Of a stretch of DNA of 64,000 bases, positions 24,501 to 37,622 are shown piece by piece; within the stretch, counting starts at the first letter, position 1, and every line of letters starts with the position of its first letter. A program made the translations under genes and the position numbers. Origin of the DNA: Atherinomorus stipes (lineage: Eukaryota > Chordata > Actinopteri > Atheriniformes > Atherinidae); the NCBI GenBank assembly GCA_023101725.1, contig JALJCO010010567.1:283001-347000 (forward strand), in the 5' to 3' direction. The notes under the pieces were generated by a model. The model searched no databases. It was not told the origin of the DNA and saw only the letters and a list, made by a program, of their open reading frames with translations.

Positions 24501-26579
24501 TTTATAGGCCCTATACCTGATTTTGCACATTTGCGAACTGTGAGCGAGGTGAAGAGTGTAGTTTGAACTGTAAGCCCCGCCCCTAACTATTTCTCCCAGT
24601 GAGAAACACTCTTACTCTCGTTTTTCTCTCCTCCCACTCAACATGCATGAAAAAACGTGCACGTTTCATACTCATGCACAAAGAAAGTCTCCAGAGAAAA
24701 CTTGCATCTTCCAGTGAATTTACTGCTCTGGTTGCAGTAAATGGCTGCGGATCAGCTAAATGACATTTTCTGTCATAAACCGGTAGTTTACTGTAACTAC
24801 AGTTATGAACACAGATGCACAGTTATGACGAGTTATGATGTTATAGGCGACATTATAACATGACAGCCTGATAAAGTTTCTGACCGGCCACTTCGGGAAG
24901 CAGTGATGTAAAGCTGCGTCACGTTACGGTGTAAATATCACTATTATATACGGTAGACCAGCAGAGGAAGCACCAGCACCCGAGGACGTAAATGTTACTA
25001 AGAAGAAAGTTATTGAAAAAATACACGTCCAGTCGGACTTCCAGTCCACATTCAGTATGAGGCGTCAATCTGCTCTCTACCTTCAGTACAATCCCCCGGG
25101 ATTTACACGCACTTTATTCCTTCTTTGGTCTCTCCTGTGTTTCACCTCTCTCTCCTCCTCAGTTTTTATGCTTTCAGGCTGTTTTGCTGTGAGTGGCTGA
25201 TAGGAAACCAAAACTTATATAGAACGAGCCGCATTGGCATAAGGAGAGCGTCACACCAGCCCTGGAAACCTAAACTAAAAAGGCCTGGATTCATGCATAT
25301 CAATGAGTGATGTACGATATATCAATGAGTGATATAACACACATTATACTATGTAGAAAGCATTTCTCTGAAAGAGATTAAAATAAAATCAGGTAAAGGG
25401 CCATAAAATAGCAGCCCCCTGCTCTCAGGGTCAACCTGAGATGGGTTAAATACAGAAAATGAATTTCCCGATTGGCTCTCTAATTGGGATTATTAAAGTA
25501 TATCTTTAAACCGCAGCACAAAATATCCCTGCGCCAGCATAAAGAGATGTTGCGCCGCTTAGCAACCAACTGCTCTGTGTTCAACTGACTCGTTGGATTA
25601 CATTTGTTTTAAGACTTTTGTAGACTTTGTGGTAAATTTTGATATTTTGGGTGTCCTAAACCTGGATAAGGGGTGGGAGGACAGCGCAGATTTCAGCGAG
25701 GACGTGTTGCTTTGCATTTGCAAAGCAGCCGACATCATATCTGCACAAAAATACCTGCCGCCAAACGCACATCACCGTTTCTCCAAACATTATTTTTACA
25801 GCATTATTAATGGAAGTAACAACATTAGCGAGCGCAGATAGCCTGAACTGATGAGAGTGAATGTCCTAGTATGTGTAGCCAGATTTTTGTAAAACAAATG
25901 TCCTCTCTCCTCCAACTAAGAAAAGAAAAAAAAAAGAAAAAAATCACGTCCACACCACCTTGTTTTTGGAAGAAAAATCCTCCCACACCGAACTGCAGAA
26001 GTGCGTTAAGCACATTCACAGAGTTCAGCTGTTTCTGACGGTTCACTCCTTCACCCTCAGCCAGGCAATGTAAAATTTCAAGCACAATTGGATGCTTTGA
26101 AAGAAACTAAACAGTAGAAGCTTTTGCAACCCATCAATGCTGCAACCAGATCATGCTAAAGATGATTGGATCTACATCCATAGTCCATCCCCAAATCTTT
26201 CCTTTTAGTCTTTCCCCTGTGAAACTATCAGTTAAGGAGCATCTACAGATTACTGAAAACTGCAACGGTATGTGTATTTGTGTTGAACCGTTCGTACGCT
26301 GCTCTCGGTTCAGCACGGCCCTGTACCGAACTGTTGAGCGCAGAAATTGGTTATTTAGCTGTTTATTGTTTCATTAAGTTCTTGCTGCCACGTGAGATTG
26401 TTGAGCTACAGGAAGCTCCACCAACTCTCCAGTCCTCTGTCTGGGAGCACTTCGGTTTAGACGAAGAGGGAGCTGAATAAAAGTCGACAAAATGAAATCA
26501 GTGTTCCGACAAAACAGAACGTAAAATATCTCACTAAGACAGTTTCAGATCACTTTCGTGTCTTTCATTCCCAATTTTA
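24501..26579. other. No feature recognised
   Basis: Open frames of 60-86 codons occur (for example 25593-25841) but none shows a known domain, codon signal or repeat origin. A short duplicated phrase atatcaatgagtgat lies at 25298-25332. Confidence 0.4.
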
Positions 26580-27350
26580 ACTGTAAAAACTTGTTTTCAG
26601 ACATCCTGTACCAGTTTATACTGACAAGTTTCTTGTAATAAGAAAAAAATATTGAGAAACTTGCTTAAAACAAGCTGAAAAACTCATTTCACGTTCCTTA
26701 TTAAGTGATAAACACTTAAAACTAGTCTGGTAATGCTGATTTTTAGTCTTGTTGCTTTCTCATTTTAAGAGAAAAGATTTTAAAACAAAAACAACAAACC
26801 AGAATTTCAAGAAGTGATTTCAGAGGTGAACATCTAACAGTCTGGAACAGCAGCTGGGCGGTGGAGCAGGTTGTCTCGTACTCAGAAGATCGTGAGTTCA
26901 AGCCCCAGGTCATCCAAACTATTCTGACCCTTGGTGAAAGAAGCCTATACCAAGCTTCATTCAGATCCATGCGGGTTTGGAGGTTAGTGGGTGATGTGCT
27001 GCTCCTTCACAAATGCTGCCTTACAAGAAAGGCTTTTTAGCTAATAAAAAAAAAAAATGTTTTAAGATTTTTTTTCTTTAAAATGAGAAAGAGCAACACT
27101 CAAAAGAAGCTAGTTTTGGGGGATTTTTCACTAAATGAGGGACTTGAAATGAGGTTGTTTTTTTTTTTTTATAACTTGTTTAAAGATATTTCTCCCTGTC
27201 TAGAGTCTCCATATTTTTTCTTATTTCAAGAAATTTACCAAGTGTAATTATCTTTCTGCATGGACAGATAATTTCACTTGATTTTAGTCTGATTCTTCTC
27301 AGTTTCAGTGTTTTTTTTAACTTGTATTAAGACCACTAAATTTTGCAGTG
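26580..27350. mobile_element. CACTA/EnSpm-like non-autonomous element, third family member
   Basis: The right end, read inverted, is CACTGCAAAATTTAGTGG; the left end reads AACTGTAAAAACTTG. Both arms contain cttgtaataagaaa-type and cattttaa-type blocks in inverted order. A tRNA-headed SINE splits it. Confidence 0.5.
26848..27022 (+). repeat. tRNA-headed SINE-like sequence
   Basis: Starts cagctgggcggtggagc, an A-box-like region, and carries gtgagttcaagcccc, a B-box-like region, 45 bases later: the spacing of a tRNA gene. The body runs to about 27022. It interrupts the CACTA-like element. Confidence 0.55.
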
Positions 27351-28483
27351 TAAGCTTTGAAGATGGAAAAAAACGTAAATGTTTTGAACTTTCTGTGTTG
27401 TTTTACGTGCGATGAAGCAGGAATAAGAGAACTGTTCAGCAGGTCAATCATCTGTATTTGTTTGTCTCACAAACCTTTGCAGGCCCTCTTTGGCACCGAC
27501 TTCCAGCAAACTGCACTGCAGTTGCATAAGTAAATGAAATCAGACGGCATGCACAGGAAAAATACAAATGATGAACGAACACACGGGTCAAATGCCACAT
27601 TTCCCACACCAAAATGATGAGTTCAATGATGTCTACAAAGACAATAATCATTTATGACAAATGACATCACACCCATTGCCTTAATTAACAATGACCCACA
27701 TGCTCTTTGACTTAAGCTGCTCTCCATTAGTTGGACGAAGAACGAAGGGATTTATAAAAATGTGCAGGTGGTGGATAGCAGTTACTGTAATTACAGAGAA
27801 TTATGTTGCTGTCAACAAGGTACACTGACGAGGTGCTGCTGGTGCTCGCAGTGCGAGCGGAGCACGGAGTGATAATTCTAATATGTCTACAAGCTTCATG
27901 CCACAGTTTATTATGTGGGTGGGAAATGGAAAACGTTTAATGCAGTAAACAGATCTTGTTACAGAGAGAGTCAGATTTCATAACGACGCCGAGACGAGGT
28001 CTGACTTTTCTTTAAAAAGTAGTAGGCTCTGTTGTTTACAGTGTCACTGATCAGCTTTACTGCCCAGAAAACAAAATCAAACTGCACACGTGTAGCTTGT
28101 ACAGAGTTAGGAACCAGACTGACAAGAAGCACCAGTACTGTCTTCTAATAGGTGTAACTCAGCACCACACGCAACCTTGCTGACTCAGTGTTACGCTAAC
28201 GTTCACAGTCTTTCATTAGCTCTGCACCAAAACTGAGTTGGATGCTTAAAATTATGTTCGAGAAGGACACCCAGATTTTCAAAGCTTCCCCTCTGTAGCC
28301 TCTACAAACATTCATATTGGTTATTATTCTTTCCTGAGACTGAGGCTAGAAAATAGCTTGTTTTCTGTCCAACTGGGTTAATGCATTTTAAAGTAACGCT
28401 TCCCTCTGTCTTCCACTGCTCTGAAGTGTCTTTAAATGTCTAAAGAATGAAATAATCTCTGCTACTGAAACAAATAAAGATCT
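27351..28483. other. No feature recognised
   Basis: No repeat terminus, RNA gene or conserved frame seen. Confidence 0.4.
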
Positions 28484-29625
28484 GGGGCCTCATTTATAAA
28501 GCTTGCTTACGCACAAAACCGGGCTCGGAAATGCATACGCAACTTCTTACGCAAGAGTTGGGATTTACTAAAAAAAACTAGCGCAGGAATGTGCGTGACT
28601 ACACTGCAAACTACAGACATTGCTGACGCACATTTTGGAGACAATTGTGACAAGGTGAGAACGATTAGAAGCCCTGTCCAAACTCCTTATGTCCTGCCAC
28701 ACACAAGCTTTTAGTTCCCCCTTCATATCAAATTTCAATCATAGAATGACTTTATAGGGTTCAATCCAGCAGCGTTATTTATGCTGCAGGTGAGCTGAAA
28801 CTATAAGAACCTTTCAGATAAATGGAACGGCCTGTATGTAAACTTGTATGTTAAATCAACATTTCATCAAAGTTTTCTTACCATCATCTTCCTCTACCCA
28901 GACGTCAGGTGACATATTTACACACAGATTCTGACAAGATAACCAGACTGATGTAAACCTGTTAAAACCGGTGACACTGGTGCGTAATGCTGCGCATGGA
29001 TGCATCGGTGCTGCTGGAGGACCTACAGATGGAGAATTAGAAGGGAACGCATTTTCAGGGATTCACCAGGATTTCCTGGCCCAGTGATGATGATGATGAT
29101 GACTGGCTAATAAGCAGATTTACTTTTGCAGCGCTTTTGTCTATTAACTGGACCAGATAGACTGACCCACCGAAACCGCGCCCACCCCGATGCCGGCTGA
29201 CCAGCACACTCCGTCGTGCAGCCATTGGGGGGGTGGGGGCAACTTCGAAGTCCACTTTGTCAACTTCAAAGTGGACAGCTTCGCGAATGGAAACAACGCA
29301 AAAATACGTTTTACTGTTGTTTTGGTCGCCATGGTTAAACTTTAAATGCCTCAGATCAGCTGGCTCATTTATCTACAGAAATATCCATGAGGTACTTTAC
29401 ATTGACCATTTATGGTAGAATGTGGGCGTGTAGGGGGAATATGAGCCAAATTCATCTGCACAAACTTCCAGGAAGCGTGTGGTTTATAAAAGGGAATAGC
29501 TTGGATCTGTGCGTAAGTATGGTTTTATAAATCGGAATATTTTTTGGCGTATGCAAACTTTTGATTTTGGGCATATGTACATTTTTTAGTAAAGATCCTA
29601 CGCATAGTTTTATAAATGAGACCCC
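28484..29625. mobile_element. Non-autonomous DNA transposon with GGGGYCTCATTTATAAA ends
   Basis: Begins GGGGCCTCATTTATAAAGC and ends TTTTATAAATGAGACCCC, reverse complements with one difference over 17 bases. Secondary inverted blocks (tacgcacaaaa and tgtgcgtaagta) lie inside the ends. The interior has a short TGA repeat (29085-29103) and no transposase. The superfamily is not assigned. Confidence 0.75.
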
Positions 29626-29940
29626 TTTGTAAAATTAGAAGAGCTAAATGGTCTGCACGGCTGATGAAAGTGAAATGAAAGCGAAGAAAATATTTAAAAA
29701 AAATCGAACAAACAAAACATTGTAGGAAAAAGGAGTTTTGTGGAAGTTTATTATGGACATGGAAAACGGCTGATCTTCCCTGTTTTCACTCTTTCATTCA
29801 TTTTCTCTTTTTTCTTGCATGTATTGTGGTGTTTTCTGTTTGGTTGTTGTTGTTTTTTTTGTTTAATGTTTCCATTTCTTTTTTTTAACATTTTCAGGGA
29901 TTTATGAATTCATAGTCATCATGATCTTATTTCAATGCAC
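29626..29940. other. No feature recognised
   Basis: AT-rich with T-rich patches; nothing else seen. Confidence 0.45.
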
Positions 29941-30136
29941 CTTTTAATATCTCAAATGCAGCTGGGGGGGGGGGGTGGAGGTGGAGGTGGGATGGGGGGT
30001 CGGGGTGTTAGTTTTCCCCCAACTTTAATGGAGGTGGCCGGGGCTTGAACCAGAAAGGTTCATAAAAGTCCACAAAAACTTGGCAATATTCCTCCATACT
30101 GCTCGCCCAATGTAATCCAAGTGTCCTGAGTGGGTA
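29941..30136. repeat. Left-arm fragment of MITE family D with a G-rich expansion
   Basis: From atatctcaaatgcagctgg to gtgtcctgagtgggta it matches 59676-59842 of MITE D. Between them 29964-30006 holds a G-rich tract absent from the full copy. Confidence 0.8.
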
Positions 30137-32208
30137 TTATCAACTTCGCTTTGAATTATCCATCACAGCACTACAGCTTGGATGTGAGGGGAGCAGAGAG
30201 CGAGGACTCTGAATAGGAGGTTTAAATGAATAAATTTACCAATTTAATAAACACAAATATGTTTTTTCATCTACCAGCCAAGTTGGCCGGTGAGTCAAAA
30301 AGTTAATTTCAGACACTCGTCAGCTATGTTGCATAAAACTGCCCCCCCCCCCCCCAGTGGACAGACAGAAAGCTGTATGTGTATTTAGCAAGGTGATAGG
30401 GTAAAAGAACCAGGATATCATCATGAACGAGCACTTCTAACATGCATGAACAGCCAGTTTCCCCGTAATCACTGATATCTTTACTTGAATCACTCTTACA
30501 TTTTAAGCCATAGTCTCACAGGCTGGAGATGTTTTAGAATGATCATAAATTAAACATTTATTTCATATTATCATCAATCTATAATAAGGATGTACAGTCA
30601 GGCTGGTAGATGCATGCAACTGATCCCAGAGATGAGCACTTCCAACATGGATCCCTTCAGTCCCTTTGGTGATTTAAGTCTATTGTTTCCTGCCTTCTAT
30701 AAATGGTCTAAATAAAAGGAAACAACTGAAAGTCAGTGATGGGGAAAGATTCCCTGATCTTGCTTGAGGGATTTTGCAAACAAAAAAACAAGTGGTGAGA
30801 TTAAATATTCACATGGGGGCGCATGTTTTATTGACTGCAAGTGAAGAACAATAGTTGCAGGTTTTCAACGCTAAAAGCACTCAATGTGGATGGAAGTTCA
30901 GCACACTGGAGAAGCAGAGTGTGTGTTGGAAAGTGACACAGTTCTCCCCACAGAACCATTTTTCCTACTAGAAAGGCTAAGGTTAGCACTCTGCTCTTGA
31001 GGCTAATGGAATACACTGGAGCTGCTCTCTGAGAAGCATGCATGGAATAACACTCACTGTCTGGGGAGATATTATTGCCCTGAGTTTGAAAAATGAATGG
31101 GAGGGTAAAGGGACTGTTTGTTTATGAATCAAACAGCCGAGACAAAGAACTGGGCAGATAACAAAGAACCTTGCCAGCATGGACGTTGGTTAAGTGGATG
31201 TTGGGAATGTCAGATTGAGCATTGTTCCCTAATGGATCTTGTGAGGAAAGAGGTTTACCCTTTTGTTTTCAGACCATTAAACTGGGGAGAGGTCTGTCTG
31301 AGATGCTTCAAAGAAGGCTGTAAAGATACTAATGGTTGCTTTGTTTGGAGAAAAGCCAACGTGGGATATCTCAGTGCGGGGAAGTCAGCTGAGGGTGGGA
31401 GCTGGTTTGTTTCCATTCGCTAGAGTTTGACTTCCTACTCAGCTTCCACTGATTCTGATCAGAGGGATTGGAACTGTGAAATTTGACATATCTTCTAATA
31501 TTGACTCGAAAAGATGGGTTTCCGAGCAACATCACAGATAGGATGCACGCGCAACCAGGGGGCAAGAAAAGACAGGAAAAGCATTATTGAACTGAGAAGA
31601 CGTGTGTTTACATGCAAGACTCAACTTTTAATGCAGATGAGGTCAAGATATGACGTGAAAGTGTCGGGGAAATATAATGCTTGAGTCCTGGCATTTGTTC
31701 GGTTACAAAAATCATAATGTTAATGCATGTAGACAGTGAACAACGGTGATAACAGGACAGTAGGAGTGACTGGTCATCAGGAAATCCTCCTGGGTAACTT
31801 CTGCAGGTTCAGATACATGATTTATTTAGTCTTTCACCATGGTCACCATGTCGGATTAAACTACCGCGATGGCAGACATTATTCCTGCTCTGTAGTCGGG
31901 GGACTGGCTACCAGCATCACCACCACCACGATCAGTCATTGATCAGGACACAGCTGAGTTCACGGCCCACGGCTGCATCACACTGTACTATCCCGTAGCT
32001 GTGTGTGACAGTCGTCCTCTACCCACACATGGAAAATAAAAAGAAGAAAAACATGATTGTGGAGCCGTTTACAAGCATCCACGTCACAGAACAACGCATC
32101 CCGGGGATTTAATATGAAGTATGGGGGGTGTAAATCATGCTTGAGTTTATACCGTTAGCCATGTTAGCAGTTAGCTAGTCTGTCTACTGTCTACCAGGAT
32201 TTCATACA
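30137..32208. other. Largely unassigned; poly-C run
   Basis: A run of about 14 C lies near 30342-30356. A 101-codon frame at 31118-31423 (Cys/Trp-rich, no known domain) is probably chance. No repeat terminus recognised. Confidence 0.4.
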
Positions 32209-32216
32209 CAATAAAG

Positions 32217-33232
32217 CAGGGGTTCTCAACCCAATTTTTCAGTCCAAACTGGTCCAGGGCCCATTAACACTGTATTAGTGTGATGATCTCATTTTAGGTT
32301 TATTTATTTAATAACAAAAGCAAATCCACCTGCCTTTAACAGACTGAACCTAGTAAAATGTGGCGTGATAAACATGAGTAACATAATGTAAAAATATATT
32401 ATGAGATCATCACAAACACATTTATATCAAACGTATAATTCATGGAATAAATGCAGACTCCTACAAGAACACATCAGAATTAGGCTATAAACACAAAATC
32501 TACAACATTTTACTACAAAAAGAGGGACAACAGAAAAAAACTGATGGAAACTGATTTAAAAAAAAAGATAAAATGGTGCAGTAATAGATCACATTGAAAA
32601 TAAAATAATCTTATAGATCTATAATAATCTATAAAAACCTGTATTTTATTTGTTTAGACAGCCCATTAAAGCAGAATATTTCATTGAACAATTTATTTAT
32701 TTAAACTTTTCTTAGAATTTTTTAAAGAATGTCCAAACATAACAGACATTTTCTGCATCAACAGCTGATTTTCTCTCTTTTTCTAGATGAAGCTTGCAGA
32801 TAGCATTAGCATTAATGTTAGCATTAGTGTTAGCATTAATGTTAGCATTAGCTGGTGCTCCATCCAGACTTCTCAGCTCTGCTTTGTTATCTGAACTTAC
32901 TTATCCGTATTTAATAAATTGGAGTGGATTTTTGCCTCTTTAGGGGCAGTTTTGGACCATTTCTGTCTTAATGATTTAGTTTTAATTCTTCTTTACAATG
33001 TTTGCTACAGGCTAGTGGCTAGCTGAGTGTCTTCTTCTGCTTGTTTGTTGAACTCTAACAATATACCGCCACCAGCTGGGGAAGGCTACATTGCAACTCA
33101 TGCAGTTTTAAATAACAGTGTAAATATACAATCCTTGCGGCCCACATGTGGAAAAGGAAAGTTTTTTTTGCGGCCCTCTAGGTGGCGCTCGAAGCCGAGC
33201 TTGGGGCTCGGCCCCATGGTTAAGAATCACTG
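32217..33232. mobile_element. hAT (Charlie-like) non-autonomous element
   Basis: The left end CAGGGGTTCTCAACC and right end GGTTAAGAATCACTG are imperfect inverted repeats. Flanking octamers CAATAAAG (32209-32216) and CAGTAAAG (33233-33240) match at 7 of 8 positions. The interior of 1,016 bases is AT-rich, with a run of ttagcattaatg-type short repeats at 32801-32851 and no transposase. Confidence 0.82.
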
Positions 33233-33240
33233 CAGTAAAG

Positions 33241-35428
33241 CGTAACATTATGTAGCCTAGGTATTACGACCATTTGTGACCTGGTTAGGTTTGACTGCTC
33301 GCTTTCTGACGTTCTCCTTCCGAAAGTCTTCCTAAGTCAGTTACACAAGCAGCGAGACTCACCGACAGCAATGCAGGTGAGTCCCTAACAGCTGGAATCA
33401 GCTCCTTTCCAAACGTAGTGATGATGTCATCTTTGCCTGGTTTAATCCAGACTAGTGAAAGTTGCTCCTGTATGGAGGTGGTGAAGACGACACTGGAGCT
33501 GAACCTGCTGTAGACGGCAGACTGTTCTGGCCTATTTTGGTTTTAGCAAAGAGTCTAAATGAAAAACTTTCTAACTCAAGTTTTTATGGCAAATTTCCAA
33601 TAAGGTTCAACATGAATGATATCCATGCTTTAACAAGAAAAATGTCGTTTCCGGGTGATGACTCCTTTGTGAAGTTAGTATAACGATAATAGAAACATAG
33701 AACAGCAACGCTGAGACGGTATTTTTTATTCATAATGAAATTGAATTCATAAAATATAATTAAAAGCACAACGATCTTCGCTTGTTTCTTCAGGTTACAT
33801 TACCTTTATGTAAATGATGTGAGTGCGTTTGGCCGTAGGCTGCAGTACAAACAGGTTTTTTGCCCCCTGGTTGCACGCGCAGCTGCCAGTGTTTGTAAAC
33901 TGGAAACCATCTATGCAACCTTATTGATGAAAACAAAGAAAACCAGCACTGAAGTGACCCAGTTCAGTTATGTTTAAGCAATGGGGTCACCTTCAGCTAA
34001 TTAGGAGTAACATAGGGGTGTAACGATGCGCCAAAATCACCGTATGTGTCTTGACTTTAGGATCCAGCATTGACAATGTGAAGGAAACTACTCCAGGTGA
34101 TGGGGATGGGGAGAGGTGTGAGGGCGTGGGGTGGCGACGGGTGGGGCCTCCGAATAACATTTCATTTAGGGCCCCAATTTGGTCAGGGGCTGCACTGCAC
34201 ACACAAATAAAACCAAGCATTTACTGGCAAAATGAAACAATACAACTGAGAACTATTTGTTCTCCCAGAACTGAGTGAGCAACATGGTTGCCAAGCAACT
34301 CAAAGATTTATTCACCCTCATCAATTCACATCAGGCTACCTGGGCTCGTTCATGTTACTTCCACTAACAGGGAAATTGTTAAAATAATATTTAATTATGT
34401 TTGGAGGAACGGTGGCGTGTTTGGCGACAGTGTTTTTGTGCAGACGTATAATATGGATTGAGTCGCTGTCTGAAGCAGGATGTTGCTCCACAATCACAGT
34501 TTGGACGATGTCTCCTGTGACTCCTGCCAGTTTGCATACAGGTCCCACAGACGACTCGACTCAATATTGCTTCAGAAAATACCGTATCAAACACATATGA
34601 GTAAGCCAAAGAGCACATCAGGTATGAAAGTACCAAAGGAAGAAAAAAGAAAGAAAGCTATCAAATAGAAACATTTTACAGTTTTAAACCCTGACAGAGT
34701 TTCTGAATACAAACTGGCAGCTGGCTCCATAAAAGAAAAGCCTGAAACTGAAGGCGCTGCCTCCCACTCTGCTACTTGAAATTCTAGGAAACACAAAGAA
34801 GCCGGAACTCTGAGAATGATGAGGCTAATCTGTTTCGTGCTTTGCAGTTAAGAAGGATATTTTATTCAACTTCAAACTTTACAGGGAGCGAGTGGAGGAA
34901 GGCTAAAACTGGAGAGGTGTGATTGGCTCAGGCGGTCAGCACTCTGAATGCTGGACCATCTGAAGGTTTTCAGGGAAGAATTTGGACAACCAGATTAAAT
35001 GACAATGCAGTGATCAAACTTGGATGAACCGAAGGCATGTGCAAGTGCTTCAGCATCACTCTGAGACAGAGTATTCCAGATCTCGGTAATATTCCCTACA
35101 CGTTGCATTTATTTCGCATTTCACTCATCAAAAACACTTTGTTATTGACAATTTGCGCAAAACGTTGAAATTGAAACAAATGTAGGCTACAAACATGCAC
35201 CTTACAGCTGTTTTGCAATGAATAAACATTAATTGAATAAAATAAAAATACTTTTAATATTAAATAAGGCACAGAAAAACCACAAATGTATCTATAAACT
35301 CTCCAACTGTTATGCAATTTCTCTATATTTGAAGAATAGAATAAATATACTTTTTTATATATATATATTTTTTTTTAAAAATCCGTAACTAAACTAAGCT
35401 TTAGTGTGATACAACATTCCAAATCTAA
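33241..35428. other. Unassigned; possible hAT terminus
   Basis: At 34014 ATAGGGGTGTAACGATGC looks like a hAT-type left end; no matching right end was found. At 33650 ccgggtgatgactcctttg resembles the end of MITE family C. Frames around 34.3-34.8 kb overlap on both strands and show no known domain. Confidence 0.35.
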
Positions 35429-35516
35429 CATGTTTGTAGGGATGCATAACATAATCGGCCCCCTATCGGTATCGGCCATACAACTGAGTATCAGATATCG
35501 GCCACCCCACAGATAT

Positions 35517-35763
35517 ATATATATATATTTTTTTTCTTTTGATATACTGTTTACATCCCCGAGGGGAAATTAGGGCTCTGCATTTTTATCCATCTCTGTA
35601 CATTAGTACCAGAGAGCTGCTACTGAAAGCGCCCGGGGAGCAGTTGGTGGGGGTTACGGACCTTGCTCAGGGGTCTACAGTGGTTCACCTGAATGTCATG
35701 TCGGGGACTCGAACCCGGGTCCTCCGCGCCAGAGCCCATGACATGACCACGAGGCTACTCACT
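35517..35763 (-). repeat. tRNA-headed SINE with perfect 10-bp target duplication
   Basis: On the minus strand: agtgagtagcctcgtggtca (A-box side), then GACCCGGGTTCGAGTCCCC (B box), the central gagcaaggtccgtaacccc block, and an A/AT-rich tail at the left. CCACAGATAT occurs directly on both sides (35507-35516 and 35764-35773), the target duplication left by LINE-type retroposition. A second copy lies at 61300-61506. RNA polymerase III promoters of this kind drive SINE transcription. Confidence 0.88.
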
Positions 35764-35895
35764 CCACAGATATTTAACCGATATTCAACCGATATTTAAC
35801 CGATCGGCCCGCTGTTTCTGAAGTCTAAAACAAACAAAAAAAAATGCTTCGTCTTCCAAAACTTCTTTTTGACAGACTTTAAAACTTCTGAAGAC

Positions 35896-36190
35896 TAGAG
35901 GTGGGAAAAATATCGATTCACTGAAATATCGCAATATTTTCATATGCTAATATCATATTGACATTTAAAAACCCGGTATCCGTCTAATTTACTAATGAAA
36001 TCTTGCAATATTTCATCGTTCTGTTACGAAAACTTGTAGGAATTTATGAAATATCATGAGATTTTGTAACAGAACGATGAAATTTGGGTAGATTTTGTTA
36101 GTAAAATAGATCGATACCGCATTTTTAAACATTGATTTGATATGAAAATATTGCAATATTTCAGTGTATTGATGCTTTTTTCCACCCCTA
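35896..36190. repeat. Foldback MITE inside the hAT element
   Basis: Ends TAGAGGTGGGAAAAATATCG and TTTTTTCCACCCCTA are inverted repeats, and most of the interior also pairs: tttcatcgttctgttac (36012-36028) against gtaacagaacgatgaaa (36067-36083). No clean target duplication was found. Confidence 0.75.
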
Positions 36191-36348
36191 TTTTTCAAAG
36201 TGTGGGGAACGGATAACAAAGTGCTATTTGAAATGACTGCTATTTTTTTAGCTTTAATATCAGTATCAATATCAGTTCTTGGCCACATGAGTTTTGCAAT
36301 ATCGGCATATCGGCCAAAATTTCAACATCATGCATCCCTACATTTTTG

Positions 36349-37622
36349 TAAATGACACCCAACAAACTGCACAGGTGAAAAGTAACTACACCTGAACCTA
36401 AACTATCCAACGAGAGGCTCTTATCTGTCTGCTTAGTTAATTCCAGTTAACTTTTTTAGGCCAGACAGTATATATGGTCACAAAAATAGTATATTGTGTG
36501 AAAAAATAATTTAATAAATACAATAAATACATGTCTTTGTGATGACAGAAGAGTTGAAAGGAAAAAAAAATGTAAAAATGTATATTTCTCTTCATTATTG
36601 GTCAAGATAAGGATTTAATGATAAAGCAGGTTGTTTGCAGCCATTTTCCATCCATGATAAATGATGTCATACTCAAAAGCTGCTAAAGCTGACAAAGTCC
36701 ATGTGAGGACCGATGATGGACTCCAGTGTGAGAACAGACGAGCTAAGTCTGACATGGCCTAATATCCCCATTGTACAGAGGATAAACCCTCTGACTTAGT
36801 CAACAGCACTCTAATACTTCTCTCAGAAAAAGCTCCATGAGTGCAAACATGGTCAATGTTTCGCTTCCATGCTCCATGCTGAACACTGCAGGGGAGCCGA
36901 GGCAGTTTACATCTTTATATTATTCTGTGAAAACTCCAGAAACGTCAACTTCATATGTTCCAACACGAAGCTTTCATATTCGGTGTGTGTGTGAAGATCA
37001 GCATATCTCTCACACCAGGAAAACTTTTACTGGCACAACTGTGCTAAAAGGCATTCAAATATAAGAAGAAATGGTCAGTTTTAATCAGCTGGTGCTGATA
37101 TAAATAAATGTTTGACTCTTTCAACAAATTTCCACCGATAGTTCAGATGGGTCGACACAAACACTGCACGATAGAGTCGGAGCTGCTGCAACAATAACTC
37201 TGCTTTGCTTGCTTAATCTACTTGGTCATGGGAAGATTAGCCTCGCTGTCTCACTTACCCATGATATTGAAAACTGTAACACCAGGCATGCGAGCAGCAC
37301 AAGATGAGAAGGCACTGACCCAAATTTGTCCCCTCAGAAACCAACCTGGGGTCTATAAATAATGTCTGTAGGCTGCAACTCTTTGTTGCATTTTAAATTT
37401 GCGTTGCTGTATGTTCTCCGTCTACATAAGCTCGTCTCCTTGCACCAGTGAAATCAAAAGAAGGAAAAAAACAGGAAGTTTGAAATGAAGACAAACGTGA
37501 TGCTAACGCTATCTGATTGCTGTTTTCCATCTTATTTGCAGGCGTGTCGCTGTGGACGATATGCACCATGTGGTACACAAAGCAAGCAGTTTACACATAA
37601 AGGTAATTTTACTCCTAGAAAT
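36349..37622. other. No repeat recognised; one exon-like segment
   Basis: The only feature noted is a splice-site-bounded open segment at 37542-37602. Confidence 0.35.
37542..37602 (+). other. Exon-like 61-base segment, hypothetical
   Basis: A pyrimidine-rich tract and CAG acceptor (ttttccatcttatttgcag ending 37541) precede, and a donor AAAG|GTAATT follows at 37603. One frame is open throughout: RVAVDDMHHVVHKASSLHIK. No known domain. Chance occurrence in 64 kb is likely. Confidence 0.15.

Larger units (their letters stand above)
35437..36340. mobile_element. hAT-type MITE containing a SINE and a second MITE
   Basis: Ends TAGGGATGCATAAC and CATGCATCCCTA are inverted repeats; the flanking octamers CATGTTTG (35429-35436) and CATTTTTG (36341-36348) match at 7 of 8. 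Inner blocks with atcggcc and its complement near both ends support one element. A SINE (35517-35763) and a foldback MITE (about 35896-36190) lie inside. Confidence 0.85.

Noticed and set aside
25593..25841. 82-codon frame as a small gene
   Set aside because: No known domain, no splice or promoter context, and length within chance expectation for AT-rich DNA.
34014..34590. Complete hAT element starting TAGGGGTGTAACG
   Set aside because: No matching inverted right end or 8-base duplication could be found.
35640..35763. Host tRNA gene suggested by the B box
   Set aside because: The tRNA-like head continues into a SINE body with a perfect target duplication; the copy at 61300 has the same body.
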